From Pseudomonas sp. HOU2 (GTDB taxonomy: Bacteria > Pseudomonadota > Gammaproteobacteria > Pseudomonadales > Pseudomonadaceae), in contig NZ_CP160398.1 in assembly GCF_040729435.1 (NCBI RefSeq), positions 5,437,001-5,501,000 of the forward strand: DNA of 64,000 nt, written 5' to 3'. The position numbers were made by a program, and so were the translations under genes. Position 1 is the stretch's first letter. Each line of letters opens with the position of its first letter. The notes under the pieces were generated by a model. It was not told the DNA's origin. It was given only the letters and a program-made list of their open reading frames with translations, and did not search any database. Shown piece by piece: positions 1 to 9,600 of the stretch.

Positions 1-1059
1 CTGGTGGACTTCATCAACCTCGGCACCTTCTACCCGTGCCGCATGGAGTACAACGACTACCTGCGCTGGGTTGCCGGGCAGTTCACCGAGCAGAGCCGTT
101 ACGGCGAAGAAGTACTGACCATCGAGCCGGTGCTGCACAACCATCAGGTTGAAGCGCTGCGCGTGATCTCCCGTGACAGCGAAGGCCAGCAGTTCGTGCG
201 CACTGCGCGTTCGGTGGTGGTCAGCGCCGGTGGCACGCCGCGGATTCCGGAGGCGTTCAAGGCGCTGAAGGGCGACAGCCGCGTGTTCCACCACTCGCAG
301 TACCTGTCGCAGATGGCCAAACAGCCGTGTGTGAACAACCAACCGATGAGCATCGCAATCATCGGCGGCGGGCAGAGTGCGGCGGAAGCCTTTATCGATC
401 TGAACGATTCGTTCCCGTCGGTGCAGGTCGACATGATCCTGCGCGGCTCGGCGCTCAAGCCTGCGGACGACAGCCCGTTCGTCAACGAAGTGTTCTCGCC
501 GGAGTTCACCGATCTGGTGTTCCAGCAAAACAGCGCCGAGCGTGAGCGGCTGGTCAACGAGTACCACAACACCAACTACTCAGTGGTCGACATCGACCTG
601 ATCGAACGCATCTACGGCATTTTCTATCGGCAGAAAGTCTCGGGCATCGCCCGCCATGCGTTCCGTACCCTGACCACCGTCGAGAGCGCCACCGCCACTG
701 AGCGCGGCATCGAACTGGCGGTGCGCAACAACGCCACCGGCGAAGTCACCGTGCGTGTCTATGACGCCGTGGTCCTGGCCACCGGTTACGAGCGGCAGAT
801 GCACCGCAAATTGCTGGCGCCACTGGAAGAGTACCTGGGTGATTTCGAGGTCGATCGCAACTACAAACTGATCACCGACGAGCGCTGCAAGGCCGGCCTG
901 TACATGCAGGGCTTCTGCCAGGCCAGCCATGGTCTGAGCGACACGCTGCTGTCGGTGCTGCCGGTGCGTGCCGACGAGATTGCCGGTTCGCTGTATGAGC
1001 ATGGCAAGCATCGTGGGCATCGTTCGGTGGCGGATCTGTTGTTGGCGACTGCCAGCTGA
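1..1059 (+). CDS. pvdA: L-ornithine N5-monooxygenase PvdA, 3' part
   Basis: Partial gene: the reading frame is open at base 1 and ends at TGA 1057-1059, giving the last 352 residues of a protein usually about 443 residues long, so roughly the first 90 are missing. PvdA is the FAD- and NADPH-dependent enzyme that hydroxylates ornithine at N5 for the hydroxamate groups of the siderophore pyoverdine, in the cytoplasm. Visible motifs are the NADPH-binding GGGQSAAEAF and, towards the C-terminus, the ATGYERQ signature of N-hydroxylating monooxygenases. The sequence following DFINLGTFYPCRMEYNDY is very close to P. aeruginosa PvdA as I remember it. Expression is normally under Fur and PvdS, but the promoter lies outside the window. 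No other pyoverdine gene follows; a repeat and the mgtA leader come next. Confidence 0.95.
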   Translation: MVDFINLGTFYPCRMEYNDYLRWVAGQFTEQSRYGEEVLTIEPVLHNHQVEALRVISRDSEGQQFVRTARSVVVSAGGTPRIPEAFKALKGDSRVFHHSQYLSQMAKQPCVNNQPMSIAIIGGGQSAAEAFIDLNDSFPSVQVDMILRGSALKPADDSPFVNEVFSPEFTDLVFQQNSAERERLVNEYHNTNYSVVDIDLIERIYGIFYRQKVSGIARHAFRTLTTVESATATERGIELAVRNNATGEVTVRVYDAVVLATGYERQMHRKLLAPLEEYLGDFEVDRNYKLITDERCKAGLYMQGFCQASHGLSDTLLSVLPVRADEIAGSLYEHGKHRGHRSVADLLLATAS

Positions 1060-1079
1060 ATCAGCATTGCCTGATCCAC

Positions 1080-1175
1080 CGCAATCGCTGGCAAGCCAGC
1101 TCCCACAGGATCTGTGTCGGATGCAAAACTTGTATTCACTGGAGATTCTTGTGGGAGCGGGCTTGCCCGCGATAG
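1080..1175. repeat. REP-type repeat pair (GGCAAGCC/GGCTTGCC class)
   Basis: Two half-elements in opposite orientation just after pvdA: the first contains CGCTGGCAAGCCAGCTCCCAC and the second GTGGGAGCGGGCTTGCCCGC. The same class recurs at about eight other intergenic sites in this window. It could act as a 3' mRNA-stabilising hairpin for pvdA. Confidence 0.85.
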
Positions 1176-1205
1176 GGCCCTGAAGACCGGCGAAAAATCT
1201 GAATC

Positions 1206-1222
1206 CTGAACCCTTCCTGAAC
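1206..1222. promoter_or_regulatory. CTGAAC-N5-CTGAAC direct repeat, candidate PhoP-type box
   Basis: Two perfect CTGAAC hexamers are separated by exactly 5 bases, the hexamer-N5-hexamer geometry of PhoP/OmpR-family sites. On the other strand this reads GTTCAG-N5-GTTCAG, which resembles the PhoP box I recall for P. aeruginosa. It lies 425 bases upstream of mgtA, beyond a long leader, as expected for a Mg-responsive promoter. Assignment to PhoP is inference. Confidence 0.45.
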
Positions 1223-1299
1223 ATCCCCGATATTCCCCGACACACCTCCTTACACGGGTTTACTCTCCAATCATCGAGGCGTAAGCTTCGCGCGTTTTC

Positions 1300-1646
1300 A
1301 TCAATAGCGGAGACCCACAGTGGGTACTTGTTCGAGTGACAGTTGTCGGCCGGTCTCGGTAACCGGCAGATTCTCGGCAAGATAACGCGCAGCCTTTCTC
1401 TGCCGTTGTCTCGCCGTAAAGCGAGCAGCGGCATCCCGATCATGGTCAGTTGAGACCATGTCCCGACGTCCTTCTCATCGACACTGAAAGTATGTGATTT
1501 CGACCGTGTGGTCGCGATCGCAAACCTATCGACACGCCTGTCCTTTGTGACCGGCGCGCCAAGCCTTGCCGTGCCGGATTTTCCGGTGAACGAGGCATGG
1601 TCGTACCTGCTCGACGGTTTCCCGGCTGACCATAGGGGCAACAGCC
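1300..1646 (+). promoter_or_regulatory. Long structured 5' leader of mgtA
   Basis: About 350 bases without a convincing long gene precede mgtA. They hold a series of clear stem-loops: ACCCA/TGGGT at 1313-1325, GCCGG/CCGGC at 1349-1367, CTCGC/GCGAG at 1410-1425 and ATGGTC/GACCAT at 1442-1459. A 9-codon frame (1458-1487, MSRRPSHRH) could be a leader peptide, but it has no strong ribosome site. Salmonella mgtA has a Mg- and proline-responsive leader; by analogy this stretch is a candidate cis-regulatory RNA. I could not match it to a named riboswitch class. The transcription start is unknown, so the left boundary is approximate. Confidence 0.45.
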
Positions 1647-4346
1647 ATGAAACTTACGCTCAAGGAATTTTTCGCAGGCTTCCTGCGTACACGCCACATC
1701 GCCCGGCACTTCCGTCGTCTGGCGCTGCTGGAGTCGATCAGCGACACCACGGTCAGCCGTGAAGTGCCGCCCACCCTGGCCAACACCCTGGTCGATGCGG
1801 CCCATCGCGACAGCGGCGAACTGCTGTCGTCGCTGGGCACCCACACCGACGGCCTGACCGACTTTGAAGTCGATGCACTGCGCGCGCAGTACGGCCTCAA
1901 CGAAGTCGATCACGAGCAGCCGCTGCCATGGTGGACCCACCTGTGGCACTGCTACAAAAACCCGTTCAACCTGCTGCTGACTCTGTTGGCGGTGATCTCG
2001 TGGCTGACCGAAGACCTGAAAGCTGCCACGGTGATCTTCTCGATGGTGGTGCTGTCGACGCTGCTGCGTTTCTGGCAGGAAAGCAAATCCAACCAGGCCG
2101 CCGACGCGCTCAAGGCCATGGTCAGCAACACCGCCACGGTGATGCGCCGCGATGAGCCGCGCGTCGAACTGCCGATCAAGCAACTGGTGCCGGGCGACCT
2201 GATCGTGCTGTCCGCCGGCGACATGATTCCCGCCGACTGCCGGGTGCTCAGCGCCAAGGACCTGTTCGTCAGCCAGGCAGCGATGACCGGTGAATCGATG
2301 CCGGTGGAGAAGTTTGCCCGTCAGGCCGACCGCGACACGCGCAATCCGCTGGAGCTGGAGAACATTCTGTTCATGGGCACCAACGTGGTATCCGGCACGG
2401 CGGTGGCGGTGATTCTCACCACGGGCAACAGCACCTATTTCGGTGCCCTGGCCCAACGTGTGGGGGCAACTGATCGCGCGGTGACTTCGTTCCAGATGGG
2501 CGTGAACAAGGTCAGCTGGTTGCTGATCCGCTTCATGTTTGTCATGGCGCCGCTGGTGTTGTTCATCAACGGGTTCACCAAGGGCGACTGGACTGAAGCA
2601 CTGCTGTTCGCGCTGTCGATCGCCGTGGGTCTGACCCCGGAAATGCTGCCGATGATCGTCACCTCGACTCTGGCCAAAGGGGCGGTGTTCCTGTCGCGCA
2701 AGAAAGTCATCGTCAAGCGTCTGGATGCGATCCAGAACTTCGGCGCCATGGACGTGCTGTGCACCGACAAGACCGGCACCCTGACCCAGGACAAGATCTT
2801 CCTCGCGCGCAATGTCGATGTCTGGGGTGAAGATTCCGATGACGTGCTGGAAATGGCCTACCTCAACAGCTACTACCAGACCGGGCTGAAAAACCTGCTC
2901 GACGTGGCGGTGCTGGAGCACGTGGAAATCCACCGCGAACTGAAGGTCGGCACGGCGTTTCGCAAGGTCGATGAAATACCGTTCGACTTCAATCGCCGGC
3001 GCATGTCGGTGGTGGTCGAAGGGCGTGGTCAGCCACATCAACTGATCTGCAAAGGTGCGGTGGAAGAAGTGCTGGCGGTGTGCACCCGTGTGCAGCACGG
3101 CGATGTCGAGGAAGCCTTGAGCGATGAATTGCTGACCCGGATTCGTCAGGTCACCGCAGCATTCAACGCTGAAGGCTTGCGTGTGGTGGCGGTGGCTGCC
3201 CGTTCGATGCCGCAAGGTCGCGACACCTACAGCCTGGCGGATGAGCAGGAACTGACGCTGATCGGTTACGTGGCGTTCCTCGATCCACCGAAGGAAAGCA
3301 CCGCACCGGCGCTCAAAGCGCTGGCCGAGCACGGCGTGGCGGTCAAGGTGCTGACCGGTGACAACGAACTGGTGACCGCGAAGATCTGCCGTGAAGTCGG
3401 TCTGGCGCAACAGGGCTTGCTGCTGGGCAACGATGTCGAGCGCATGAGCGATGCCGAACTGGCGGTGGCGGTGGAGAACACCAACGTGTTCGCCAAGCTG
3501 ACGCCGTCGCACAAGGAGCGCATCGTGCGCATCCTCAAAGGCAACGGGCACGTGGTCGGGTTCATGGGTGACGGCATCAACGATGCGCCGGCGCTGCGTA
3601 CCGCGGACATCGGGATTTCGGTGGACAGCGCGGTGGATATCGCCAAGGAAGCCGCTGACATCATCCTGCTGGAAAAAAGTCTGATGGTGCTGGAGGAGGG
3701 CGTGCTCGAAGGGCGCCGGACCTTCGCCAACATGCTCAAGTACATCAAGATGACCGCCAGTTCCAACTTCGGCAACGTATTCTCGGTGCTGGTGGCCAGT
3801 GCGTTCATTCCGTTCCTGCCGATGCTGCCGATGCACCTGCTGGTACAGAACCTGCTCTACGACATTTCGCAGATCGCGATTCCGTTCGACAACGTCGACA
3901 AGGAGATGCTGAAGAAGCCGCAGCGCTGGCAGCCGGCTGATGTCGGGCGCTTCATGCTGTTCTTCGGCCCGATCAGTTCGATCTTTGACATCCTGACGTT
4001 CGCCTTGATGTGGTATGTGTTCGATGCCAACACCCCGGACCACCAGACCCTGTTCCAGTCCGGCTGGTTCGTGGTGGGGCTGCTGACCCAGACGCTGATC
4101 GTGCACATGATCCGCACGCCGAAGATTCCGTTCCTGCAAAGCCGTGCAGCCATGCCGCTGCTGGTAATGACCGGGATCATCATGGCGGTGGGGATCTTCC
4201 TGCCGATGGGGCCGCTGGCCAACTACTTCAAACTGCAGGCGCTGCCGTCGCTGTACTTCGTGTTCCTGCCGGTGATCCTGCTGGCGTACATGGCGCTGAC
4301 TCAGGCGGTGAAAGGCTTCTACATCCGCCGGTTCGGCTGGCAATAA
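1647..4346 (+). CDS. mgtA: Magnesium-translocating P-type ATPase MgtA
   Basis: 899-residue P3B-type ATPase of the inner membrane that imports Mg2+ at the expense of ATP. Hallmarks are all present: TGES in the actuator domain, the phosphorylation motif DKTGTLT with the acceptor at Asp374, and GDGINDAP in the hinge. Paired membrane segments lie near residues 95-145 and 280-340, with six more in the last 200 residues. Length is normal for MgtA. The start ATG follows AGGGG with suitable spacing. It is followed after 188 bases by mgtC in the same direction, the usual Mg-starvation pairing. A long structured leader and a candidate PhoP-type repeat lie upstream, consistent with control by low Mg2+. 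Confidence 0.96.
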   Translation: MKLTLKEFFAGFLRTRHIARHFRRLALLESISDTTVSREVPPTLANTLVDAAHRDSGELLSSLGTHTDGLTDFEVDALRAQYGLNEVDHEQPLPWWTHLWHCYKNPFNLLLTLLAVISWLTEDLKAATVIFSMVVLSTLLRFWQESKSNQAADALKAMVSNTATVMRRDEPRVELPIKQLVPGDLIVLSAGDMIPADCRVLSAKDLFVSQAAMTGESMPVEKFARQADRDTRNPLELENILFMGTNVVSGTAVAVILTTGNSTYFGALAQRVGATDRAVTSFQMGVNKVSWLLIRFMFVMAPLVLFINGFTKGDWTEALLFALSIAVGLTPEMLPMIVTSTLAKGAVFLSRKKVIVKRLDAIQNFGAMDVLCTDKTGTLTQDKIFLARNVDVWGEDSDDVLEMAYLNSYYQTGLKNLLDVAVLEHVEIHRELKVGTAFRKVDEIPFDFNRRRMSVVVEGRGQPHQLICKGAVEEVLAVCTRVQHGDVEEALSDELLTRIRQVTAAFNAEGLRVVAVAARSMPQGRDTYSLADEQELTLIGYVAFLDPPKESTAPALKALAEHGVAVKVLTGDNELVTAKICREVGLAQQGLLLGNDVERMSDAELAVAVENTNVFAKLTPSHKERIVRILKGNGHVVGFMGDGINDAPALRTADIGISVDSAVDIAKEAADIILLEKSLMVLEEGVLEGRRTFANMLKYIKMTASSNFGNVFSVLVASAFIPFLPMLPMHLLVQNLLYDISQIAIPFDNVDKEMLKKPQRWQPADVGRFMLFFGPISSIFDILTFALMWYVFDANTPDHQTLFQSGWFVVGLLTQTLIVHMIRTPKIPFLQSRAAMPLLVMTGIIMAVGIFLPMGPLANYFKLQALPSLYFVFLPVILLAYMALTQAVKGFYIRRFGWQ

Positions 4347-4373
4347 CAGCAGGCTGCAACCTTCACCTGCAAC

Positions 4374-4463
4374 CCTGTAGGAGCTGCCGCAGGCTGCGAT
4401 CTTTTGATTTTGTTTTTACAAGACAAGATCAAAAGATCGCAGCCTGCGGCAGCTCCTACAGGG
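4374..4463. repeat. 90-bp near-perfect palindrome (TGTAGGAGCTGC class) between mgtA and mgtC
   Basis: The arms read CCTGTAGGAGCTGCCGCAGG and its reverse complement, each continuing with TGCGATCTTTTGAT, around a short AT-rich loop. It would form a very long RNA hairpin. It sits inside the probable mgtA-mgtC transcript, so it could act as an attenuator or stabiliser. Similar elements occur at seven further complete sites in the window and at one interrupted site. Confidence 0.9.
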
Positions 4464-4534
4464 GGCAGGGGTTTCAGATGAATTGGCAGCAAGCCCCCGA
4501 CAAAGGGACTGTGATCTATTCAAGGAGCTTCATC

Positions 4535-5251
4535 ATGCAAGCCATCAACAACCTCAACCTGACTTCTTTGCTCGACACCCTGGTCAGCCTCAGCGCCGCC
4601 TTCATCCTCGGTGGCCTGATCGGATTCGAGCGCCAGTACCGGCAACGCACCGCTGGCCTGCGCACCAACGTGCTGGTGGCGGTCGGCGCGGCAATATTCG
4701 TCGACATGGCCAACCGTCTCGGCGGTGCTGAAGGTGCGGTGCGGGTGGTCGCCTACGTGGTTTCCGGCATCGGCTTTCTCGGTGCCGGGGTGATCATGCG
4801 CGAGGAGGGTAATGTGCGCGGCCTCAACACCGCCGCGACTCTGTGGACTTCCGCCGCCGTCGGTGCCTGCGCTGGTGCCGACCTGCTGGCCGAAGCGGTG
4901 CTCGGCACGCTGTTCATCCTCGCCGCCAACACCTTGCTGCGGCCGATCGTCAACAACATCAACCGTCAGCCACTGGACGTGGTCTCGGCGGAAGTCACCA
5001 ACATCGTTTACGTGATCGCCCGGCGTTCGCAGCAGAAAGCCGTGTTCGCCCTGCTCGAAGCCGAGCTGGAACGCAGCAACTACCCGGCCAGCGACGTCGA
5101 TGTGCACGCGTTCGGTGCCGACGAAATCGAGATCGAAGCCACGCTGGCGACCACCTCGGTGGACGGTGACGAGCTGGATGCCCTGGTGGCGCGGATCTCG
5201 ACTTCAGCGTTGGTGGTGCAGGCGTTCTGGAGTCCGAGTACGACGGAATAA
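4535..5251 (+). CDS. mgtC: MgtC/SapB family protein
   Basis: 238-residue inner-membrane protein. The N-terminal half is the MgtC/SapB domain: four or five hydrophobic segments with the family pattern GGLIGFERQ and GLRTNVLVAVGAA, then GIGFLGAGVIM and GLNTAATLW. The C-terminal ~90 residues form a soluble ACT-like domain. MgtC proteins adapt cells to low Mg2+ and, in pathogens, to macrophages; in Salmonella MgtC restrains the F-type ATPase. It is not itself thought to carry Mg2+. The start is chosen at ATG 4535, after AAGGAG (4520-4525), because the hydrophobic N-terminus begins there; the frame stays open further upstream but without similarity. Probably co-transcribed with mgtA. Confidence 0.93.
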   Translation: MQAINNLNLTSLLDTLVSLSAAFILGGLIGFERQYRQRTAGLRTNVLVAVGAAIFVDMANRLGGAEGAVRVVAYVVSGIGFLGAGVIMREEGNVRGLNTAATLWTSAAVGACAGADLLAEAVLGTLFILAANTLLRPIVNNINRQPLDVVSAEVTNIVYVIARRSQQKAVFALLEAELERSNYPASDVDVHAFGADEIEIEATLATTSVDGDELDALVARISTSALVVQAFWSPSTTE

Positions 5252-5312
5252 GGCAACAACCTCGGACAGCCCTTCGGCATGGCTCAAGGGTGGGGATGAA
5301 TGACCGGTTTTT

Positions 5313-5326
5313 TAGGAAAAGTCCTA
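5313..5326. promoter_or_regulatory. TAGGA-N4-TCCTA palindrome, candidate response-regulator operator
   Basis: A perfect inverted repeat, TAGGA AAAG TCCTA, lies 62 bases upstream of the degenerate receiver gene that opens the BvgAS-like locus. The heptad TAGGAAA is the reverse complement of the TTTCCTA half-site described for Bordetella BvgA, so autoregulation by the adjacent NarL-type regulator is plausible. Related half-sites precede tpsB. Confidence 0.4.
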
Positions 5327-5387
5327 CAGAACTGCTCCTGAGGCTTGCGTAGTCTTGGCGCACCCATCCACCGCCCCGAGATCGAGC

Positions 5388-5888
5388 ATGATCAATAAAT
5401 CCCTGCGCATCCTGATTGCCGATCCGCAGCATTTTCACCGGATGAAAATCGAGCGCCTGTTCAATGGCCTCGACTACTTCCGCATCGCTCCGATACAGAA
5501 TCTGCTTGAATTACTGACCCTGGTGGACTACGGCTGTGCACCGTTCGACGTCGTGGTCATCAACGCCGAGCTGGCGGCCGGAGCGCTGGACCTGCCGGGG
5601 TTTTTCCTCCACAACCCGCAGGTGCGCCACGTCCTGATCTATAACGAGCCCTCGGCACCTGCGCTGACGACTGCTGGCTTCGCTCAGGAAAACCTGCAGA
5701 TCAGCCCCGTCGCCTTGCCCAATGCGGCCGCGATCAAGCATCTGATGGCGCAGGTCGATGTTGCCCCGGTTTGCGCGGCGAACATATGGGAAACGGCGCC
5801 AGCCTCGCAGCGCCGGGGCTTGAGCATGGATTTCCCTTTGGCGCAACTGTCAGATCTGACAGGTAGATACGCTTTGCTTCCCGTGTAA
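5388..5888 (+). CDS. Degenerate (pseudo-) receiver domain protein
   Basis: 166 residues shaped like a CheY-type receiver but with its catalytic residues replaced. The acidic pocket keeps one Asp in LRILIADPQ. The strand that should end in the phospho-accepting Asp reads DVVVINAEL, with Asn in that place. The switch Thr/Ser strand reads HVLIYNEP, and no Lys follows in SPVALPN. It therefore probably cannot be phosphorylated and may act as a binding partner or decoy. It opens a three-gene run with the NarL-type regulator and hybrid kinase downstream (76-base gap). ATG 5388 is preferred to an upstream non-ATG start because similarity to receivers begins right after it. Exact function unknown. Confidence 0.75.
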   Translation: MINKSLRILIADPQHFHRMKIERLFNGLDYFRIAPIQNLLELLTLVDYGCAPFDVVVINAELAAGALDLPGFFLHNPQVRHVLIYNEPSAPALTTAGFAQENLQISPVALPNAAAIKHLMAQVDVAPVCAANIWETAPASQRRGLSMDFPLAQLSDLTGRYALLPV

Positions 5889-5964
5889 CAGTCTTTGCGC
5901 AGCCACCCCGGCTGGAACAGCGGGTGGCGCTATCCATCGTCCTGTTTTTGCACTGGGAGCGGTC

Positions 5965-6597
5965 ATGAAGTCAGCGCTGATCGTCGACGATCATCCGGTG
6001 GTAAGGGCTGCCGTGAAACTTGTCCTCGAAACCGAAAGGTTCAAGGTGATTCACGAAGCATCCAGCGCCAGCGAAGCCATGGCGCTGAGCCGTGAGCACA
6101 AGCCGAAACTGGTGGTACTCGATCTCAAGTTGCCGGGACTCGGCGGACTGGAGGTACTGGAGCGGCTCAAGGCCACTGACCCCGAGTGCAGGGTCCTGAT
6201 TTTTACCTCTCAGGATCCGCTGCACTATCAGGATCGCTGTCTGCGTAGTGGCGCCATGGGTTACGTGGCCAAAACCAACCAGTTGCTGCAATTGCACAAG
6301 GCTGTCCAGGCGTTGATGTCGGGCTACTCCTATTTTGCTGCACTGCCTGATAGCGGCCCTGTGTCGTCGCCGTCGCACCGCAGCGAAAAGCAGCTGATCG
6401 ACGAGCTATCCAACCGTGAACTGAGCATTCTCGAGCAGTTGGCGCTGGGCAAGCCCAACAAGAATATCGCGGCCGAAATGTTCCTCAGCCACAAGACCGT
6501 CAGCACCTACAAAACCCGCTTGATAAAAAAGCTGGGTCTGCACTCAAAGTCAGGGGTGTACTTGCGCGAATTCGCCAAGCGCAACCATTTGATCTGA
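5965..6597 (+). CDS. NarL/LuxR-family response regulator (BvgA-like)
   Basis: 210 residues. An N-terminal receiver has the DD pair in [11 protein letters not shown], phospho-acceptor Asp53 in VVLDLKLPG, the switch Thr in ILIFTSQ and a Lys in YVAKTN. A C-terminal LuxR-type helix-turn-helix follows ([21 protein letters not shown] through [11 protein letters not shown]). Domain order and the following BvgS-like kinase make this a BvgA/EvgA/RocA-type regulator; in other species such regulators control adhesins, fimbriae and biofilm. Only 7 bases separate it from the kinase gene, so they are an operon. The ribosome site GGGAGCGG precedes ATG 5965. Targets are not shown by the sequence, though a TAGGA palindrome at the operon promoter suggests autoregulation. 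Confidence 0.88.
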   Translation: MKSALIVDDHPVVRAAVKLVLETERFKVIHEASSASEAMALSREHKPKLVVLDLKLPGLGGLEVLERLKATDPECRVLIFTSQDPLHYQDRCLRSGAMGYVAKTNQLLQLHKAVQALMSGYSYFAALPDSGPVSSPSHRSEKQLIDELSNRELSILEQLALGKPNKNIAAEMFLSHKTVSTYKTRLIKKLGLHSKSGVYLREFAKRNHLI

Positions 6598-6604
6598 GTG
6601 GAAA

Positions 6605-9600
6605 ATGAATCTGCGACGCTGGTGGTGCGTGCTGTGGTTGAGCATCACGGCCACCTGCTGGGCCAGTGAGCCGCCACAGCCTCTGGAGTTGTTGAGCCAG
6701 GCGGCACTGGAAAATATCCGGGTTCCGCTCGACGAGCAGGATCGCCAATGGCTGCGCCAGCACCCCCGGTTGCGCATGGGCATTTCCGGCGCCGATTACC
6801 CACCGTTTGAAATCACCCGCAATCGGTTGGAGCTGGAAGGGCTGACCGCCGATTACGCGGAGCTGCTGGCGCAACTGCTCGGTGTGCGGATCGAGGTGCA
6901 ACGCTTTACCCATCGCGACGCGCTGATGAGTGCACTCAAGCGCGGCGAACTCGATCTGCTGGGTACCTCGAACAATTTCGAACTGGCCGATGCGGATTTC
7001 ATTTTGTCGCGCCCCTACGCCGAAGACCAGCCGATGCTGGTCACCCGGCTCGACGAAACATTGCCGGCGGACTTGGCGGGCCGACGCATCGCCATGGTCG
7101 AGGATTATCTGCCGCTGACCAGCGTGCAGGCGTTCTACCCCGAGGCGAAAGTGCAGCGCTATCCCTCGGCGATGGACGCGCTGGGTGCGGTGGCGTTCGG
7201 TGTCGATGATGGTTATCTCGGTGATCTGATCAGTGCCAATTACCTGATCAACACCAATTATCGCAATGACCTGCAACTGGCCGGGCCTTCCGGGCTGGAT
7301 GCCAATCCCTTCGGTTTCGCCCTGCTGCGCAGTGACGTACGCCTCAAACGCATCATCGACAAGGCGCTGGCGGCGATTCCCATGGAGCGTCGTCAACTGA
7401 TCGAGCAGCGCTGGAGCGCGGGGCGCGCGCACATGGCCGCGCAGTCGCGGGTGCGCCTCAGTGCCGGCGAGCAGCAGTGGCTGGCGCAACATCCGCGGGT
7501 GCGGGTCGGTGTGATCGAAGACTTCGCACCGCTGACGTTCTTTGATGCCGACGGGCGATTCAATGGGCTGTCGGCGCAGTTGCTCAACCTGATCGGTCAG
7601 CGTACCGGGCTGCAATTCGAAGTGATTCGTGGACGTTCGCTGGACCGCCAGATCGAACAGCTCAAGGCCGGTGAGCTCGACGTGCTGCCGGTGGTGACCC
7701 CGAGCAGCGAACGCGAAGCCGAGCTGCAATTCACCCGCTACTACCTGAACAACCCATTCGTGCTGGTCAGTGCGACAACCGCGGGTAGTCCGCGCAGCCT
7801 CATTGATCTGCCGGGCAAGCGCCTGGCGATTTATCGCGGTCATCCGTTGCGCAACTATATTTTGCAGCGAGTGCCCGGGATCCGCCTGGTGGAGGTGCGC
7901 AGCCCGGCCGAGGGCATGGAACTGATCGCCAAGGGGCAGGCCGACGCGACCGTCAGCTCGCTGCTGGTGGCGCGCTTTCTGATCGCCCGCCATTACCGCG
8001 AGCGCCTGCGTATCACCAACACGATCGGCGATCAACCGGCGCGGATCGCCCTGGCGACCGCAGCGCAGGATACGGCGCTGCACACGATTCTGAACAAGGC
8101 GCTGCTGAGCATCGCGCCACAACAGATGGACGAACTGGTCGAGCGCTGGAGCCATGACGTGGTTGTGGAAGAGAGCTATTGGCAGCGTCATCGCCACGAA
8201 ATCCTTGTGGCGTTTGCCGGTGCGGCAGGGCTGCTGTTGCTGGCCTTGGCCTGGATCGCTTTTCAGCGTTGGCAGTTGCGCCAGCGTCAGCAGTGGTTGC
8301 AGCAGTTGCAGCAGGCCAAGGATGCCGCCGACGACGCCAACCGGGCCAAGACCACGTTTCTGGCGACCATGAGCCATGAAATCCGCACGCCGATGAACGC
8401 CCTGATCGGCATGCTCGAACTGGCCCTCAAGCGTGCCGAGGAGGGCGTCACCGACAAGCTGGCGATCGAGGTCGCGTCCGCTGCCGGCCAGCAATTACTG
8501 GGATTGATCGGCGATATTCTCGACATCGCGCGGATCGAGTCCGGGCATCTGTCCCTCGCGCCGCAACGGGTCAATCTGCGTGAACTGGTGAACTCGGTGT
8601 GCCGGGTATTCGAGGGGCTGGCGCGCGAGAAACGCCTGCTGTGGCAGGTCGAACTGGATGCGCACAGCGACGTTGACGTGATGCTCGACCCGATACGCTT
8701 CAAGCAAGTGCTGTCGAACCTGTTGAGCAACGCGATCAAGTTCACCGAGCACGGTCAGGTCACTCTGCAACTGGTGGTGAGCAGGACAGCGCTCGGCCAG
8801 TCGGCCGTGAAAGCAGTGATTGAGGACAGCGGCATCGGCATCAGTGAAGACGACCGCAAACGCCTGTTCAGTCCGTTCGTCCAGGCCGGCAATCATGGCC
8901 AGTCAGCGCGCAGCGGCTCGGGATTGGGACTGGTGATCAGCCGCAACCTCTGCGAAATGATGGGCGGAACACTGCACCTCGACAGTGAGCCGGGGCATGG
9001 CACGCGGGTCGAGATAAATCTGCAATTGCTGCCTCTGGCCGCGCTCGCCCCCGAGGCGGCAAGCCCCGCAGTGGCGGACACTCCGGTGCGCTCATTGAGC
9101 GTGCTGGTGGTGGACGATCATCCGGTCAACCGCTTGCTGCTGTGCTGGCAACTGAGTGAACTCGGCCACCGCACGGTCGACATCGAGGACGGAGAGTTGG
9201 GCCTGCAGCGTTGGCGGGCCCAGGCCTTCGATGTGCTGATCACCGACTGCAACATGCCGCGGCGCAATGGCTACGAACTCGCCCGGACGATCCGTGACGA
9301 AGAGGCGGCGAGCGGCCGGGGGCGTTGCCTGATCATCGGGTTTACTGCCAACGCGCAGGTCGAGGAACGGGTTCGTTGCCTGGAGGCCGGCATGGACGAT
9401 TGTTTGTTCAAGCCGATTCGCCTGGATGATCTGCAACAGGCGTTGCAGTTGGCGAGTCACGGCGACATCGATCACCTGCCGACCCCGGCAGTGACGTTGA
9501 CCGAGATCGACCTGAGCGCGCTGGAGCAGATGGCCGGAGACGATCACGCGGTGATGCAACGCCTGCGGGACCAAGTGTTGCGCAGCTTGCACGACGATCT

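Noticed and set aside
1300..1646. M-box or yybP-ykoY riboswitch in the mgtA leader
   Set aside because: The conserved loops of both classes (GGGGAGUAG for yybP-ykoY; GUUAGGUGAGGCUCC for M-box) are not found; only a weak GGCAAGA...GCCTTTCTCTGCC likeness exists.
1446..4343. 965-codon open frame on the minus strand opposite mgtA
   Set aside because: It mirrors the codon bias of mgtA, has no ribosome site or similarity, and is His/Gln/Arg-rich as antisense frames are in high-GC genomes.
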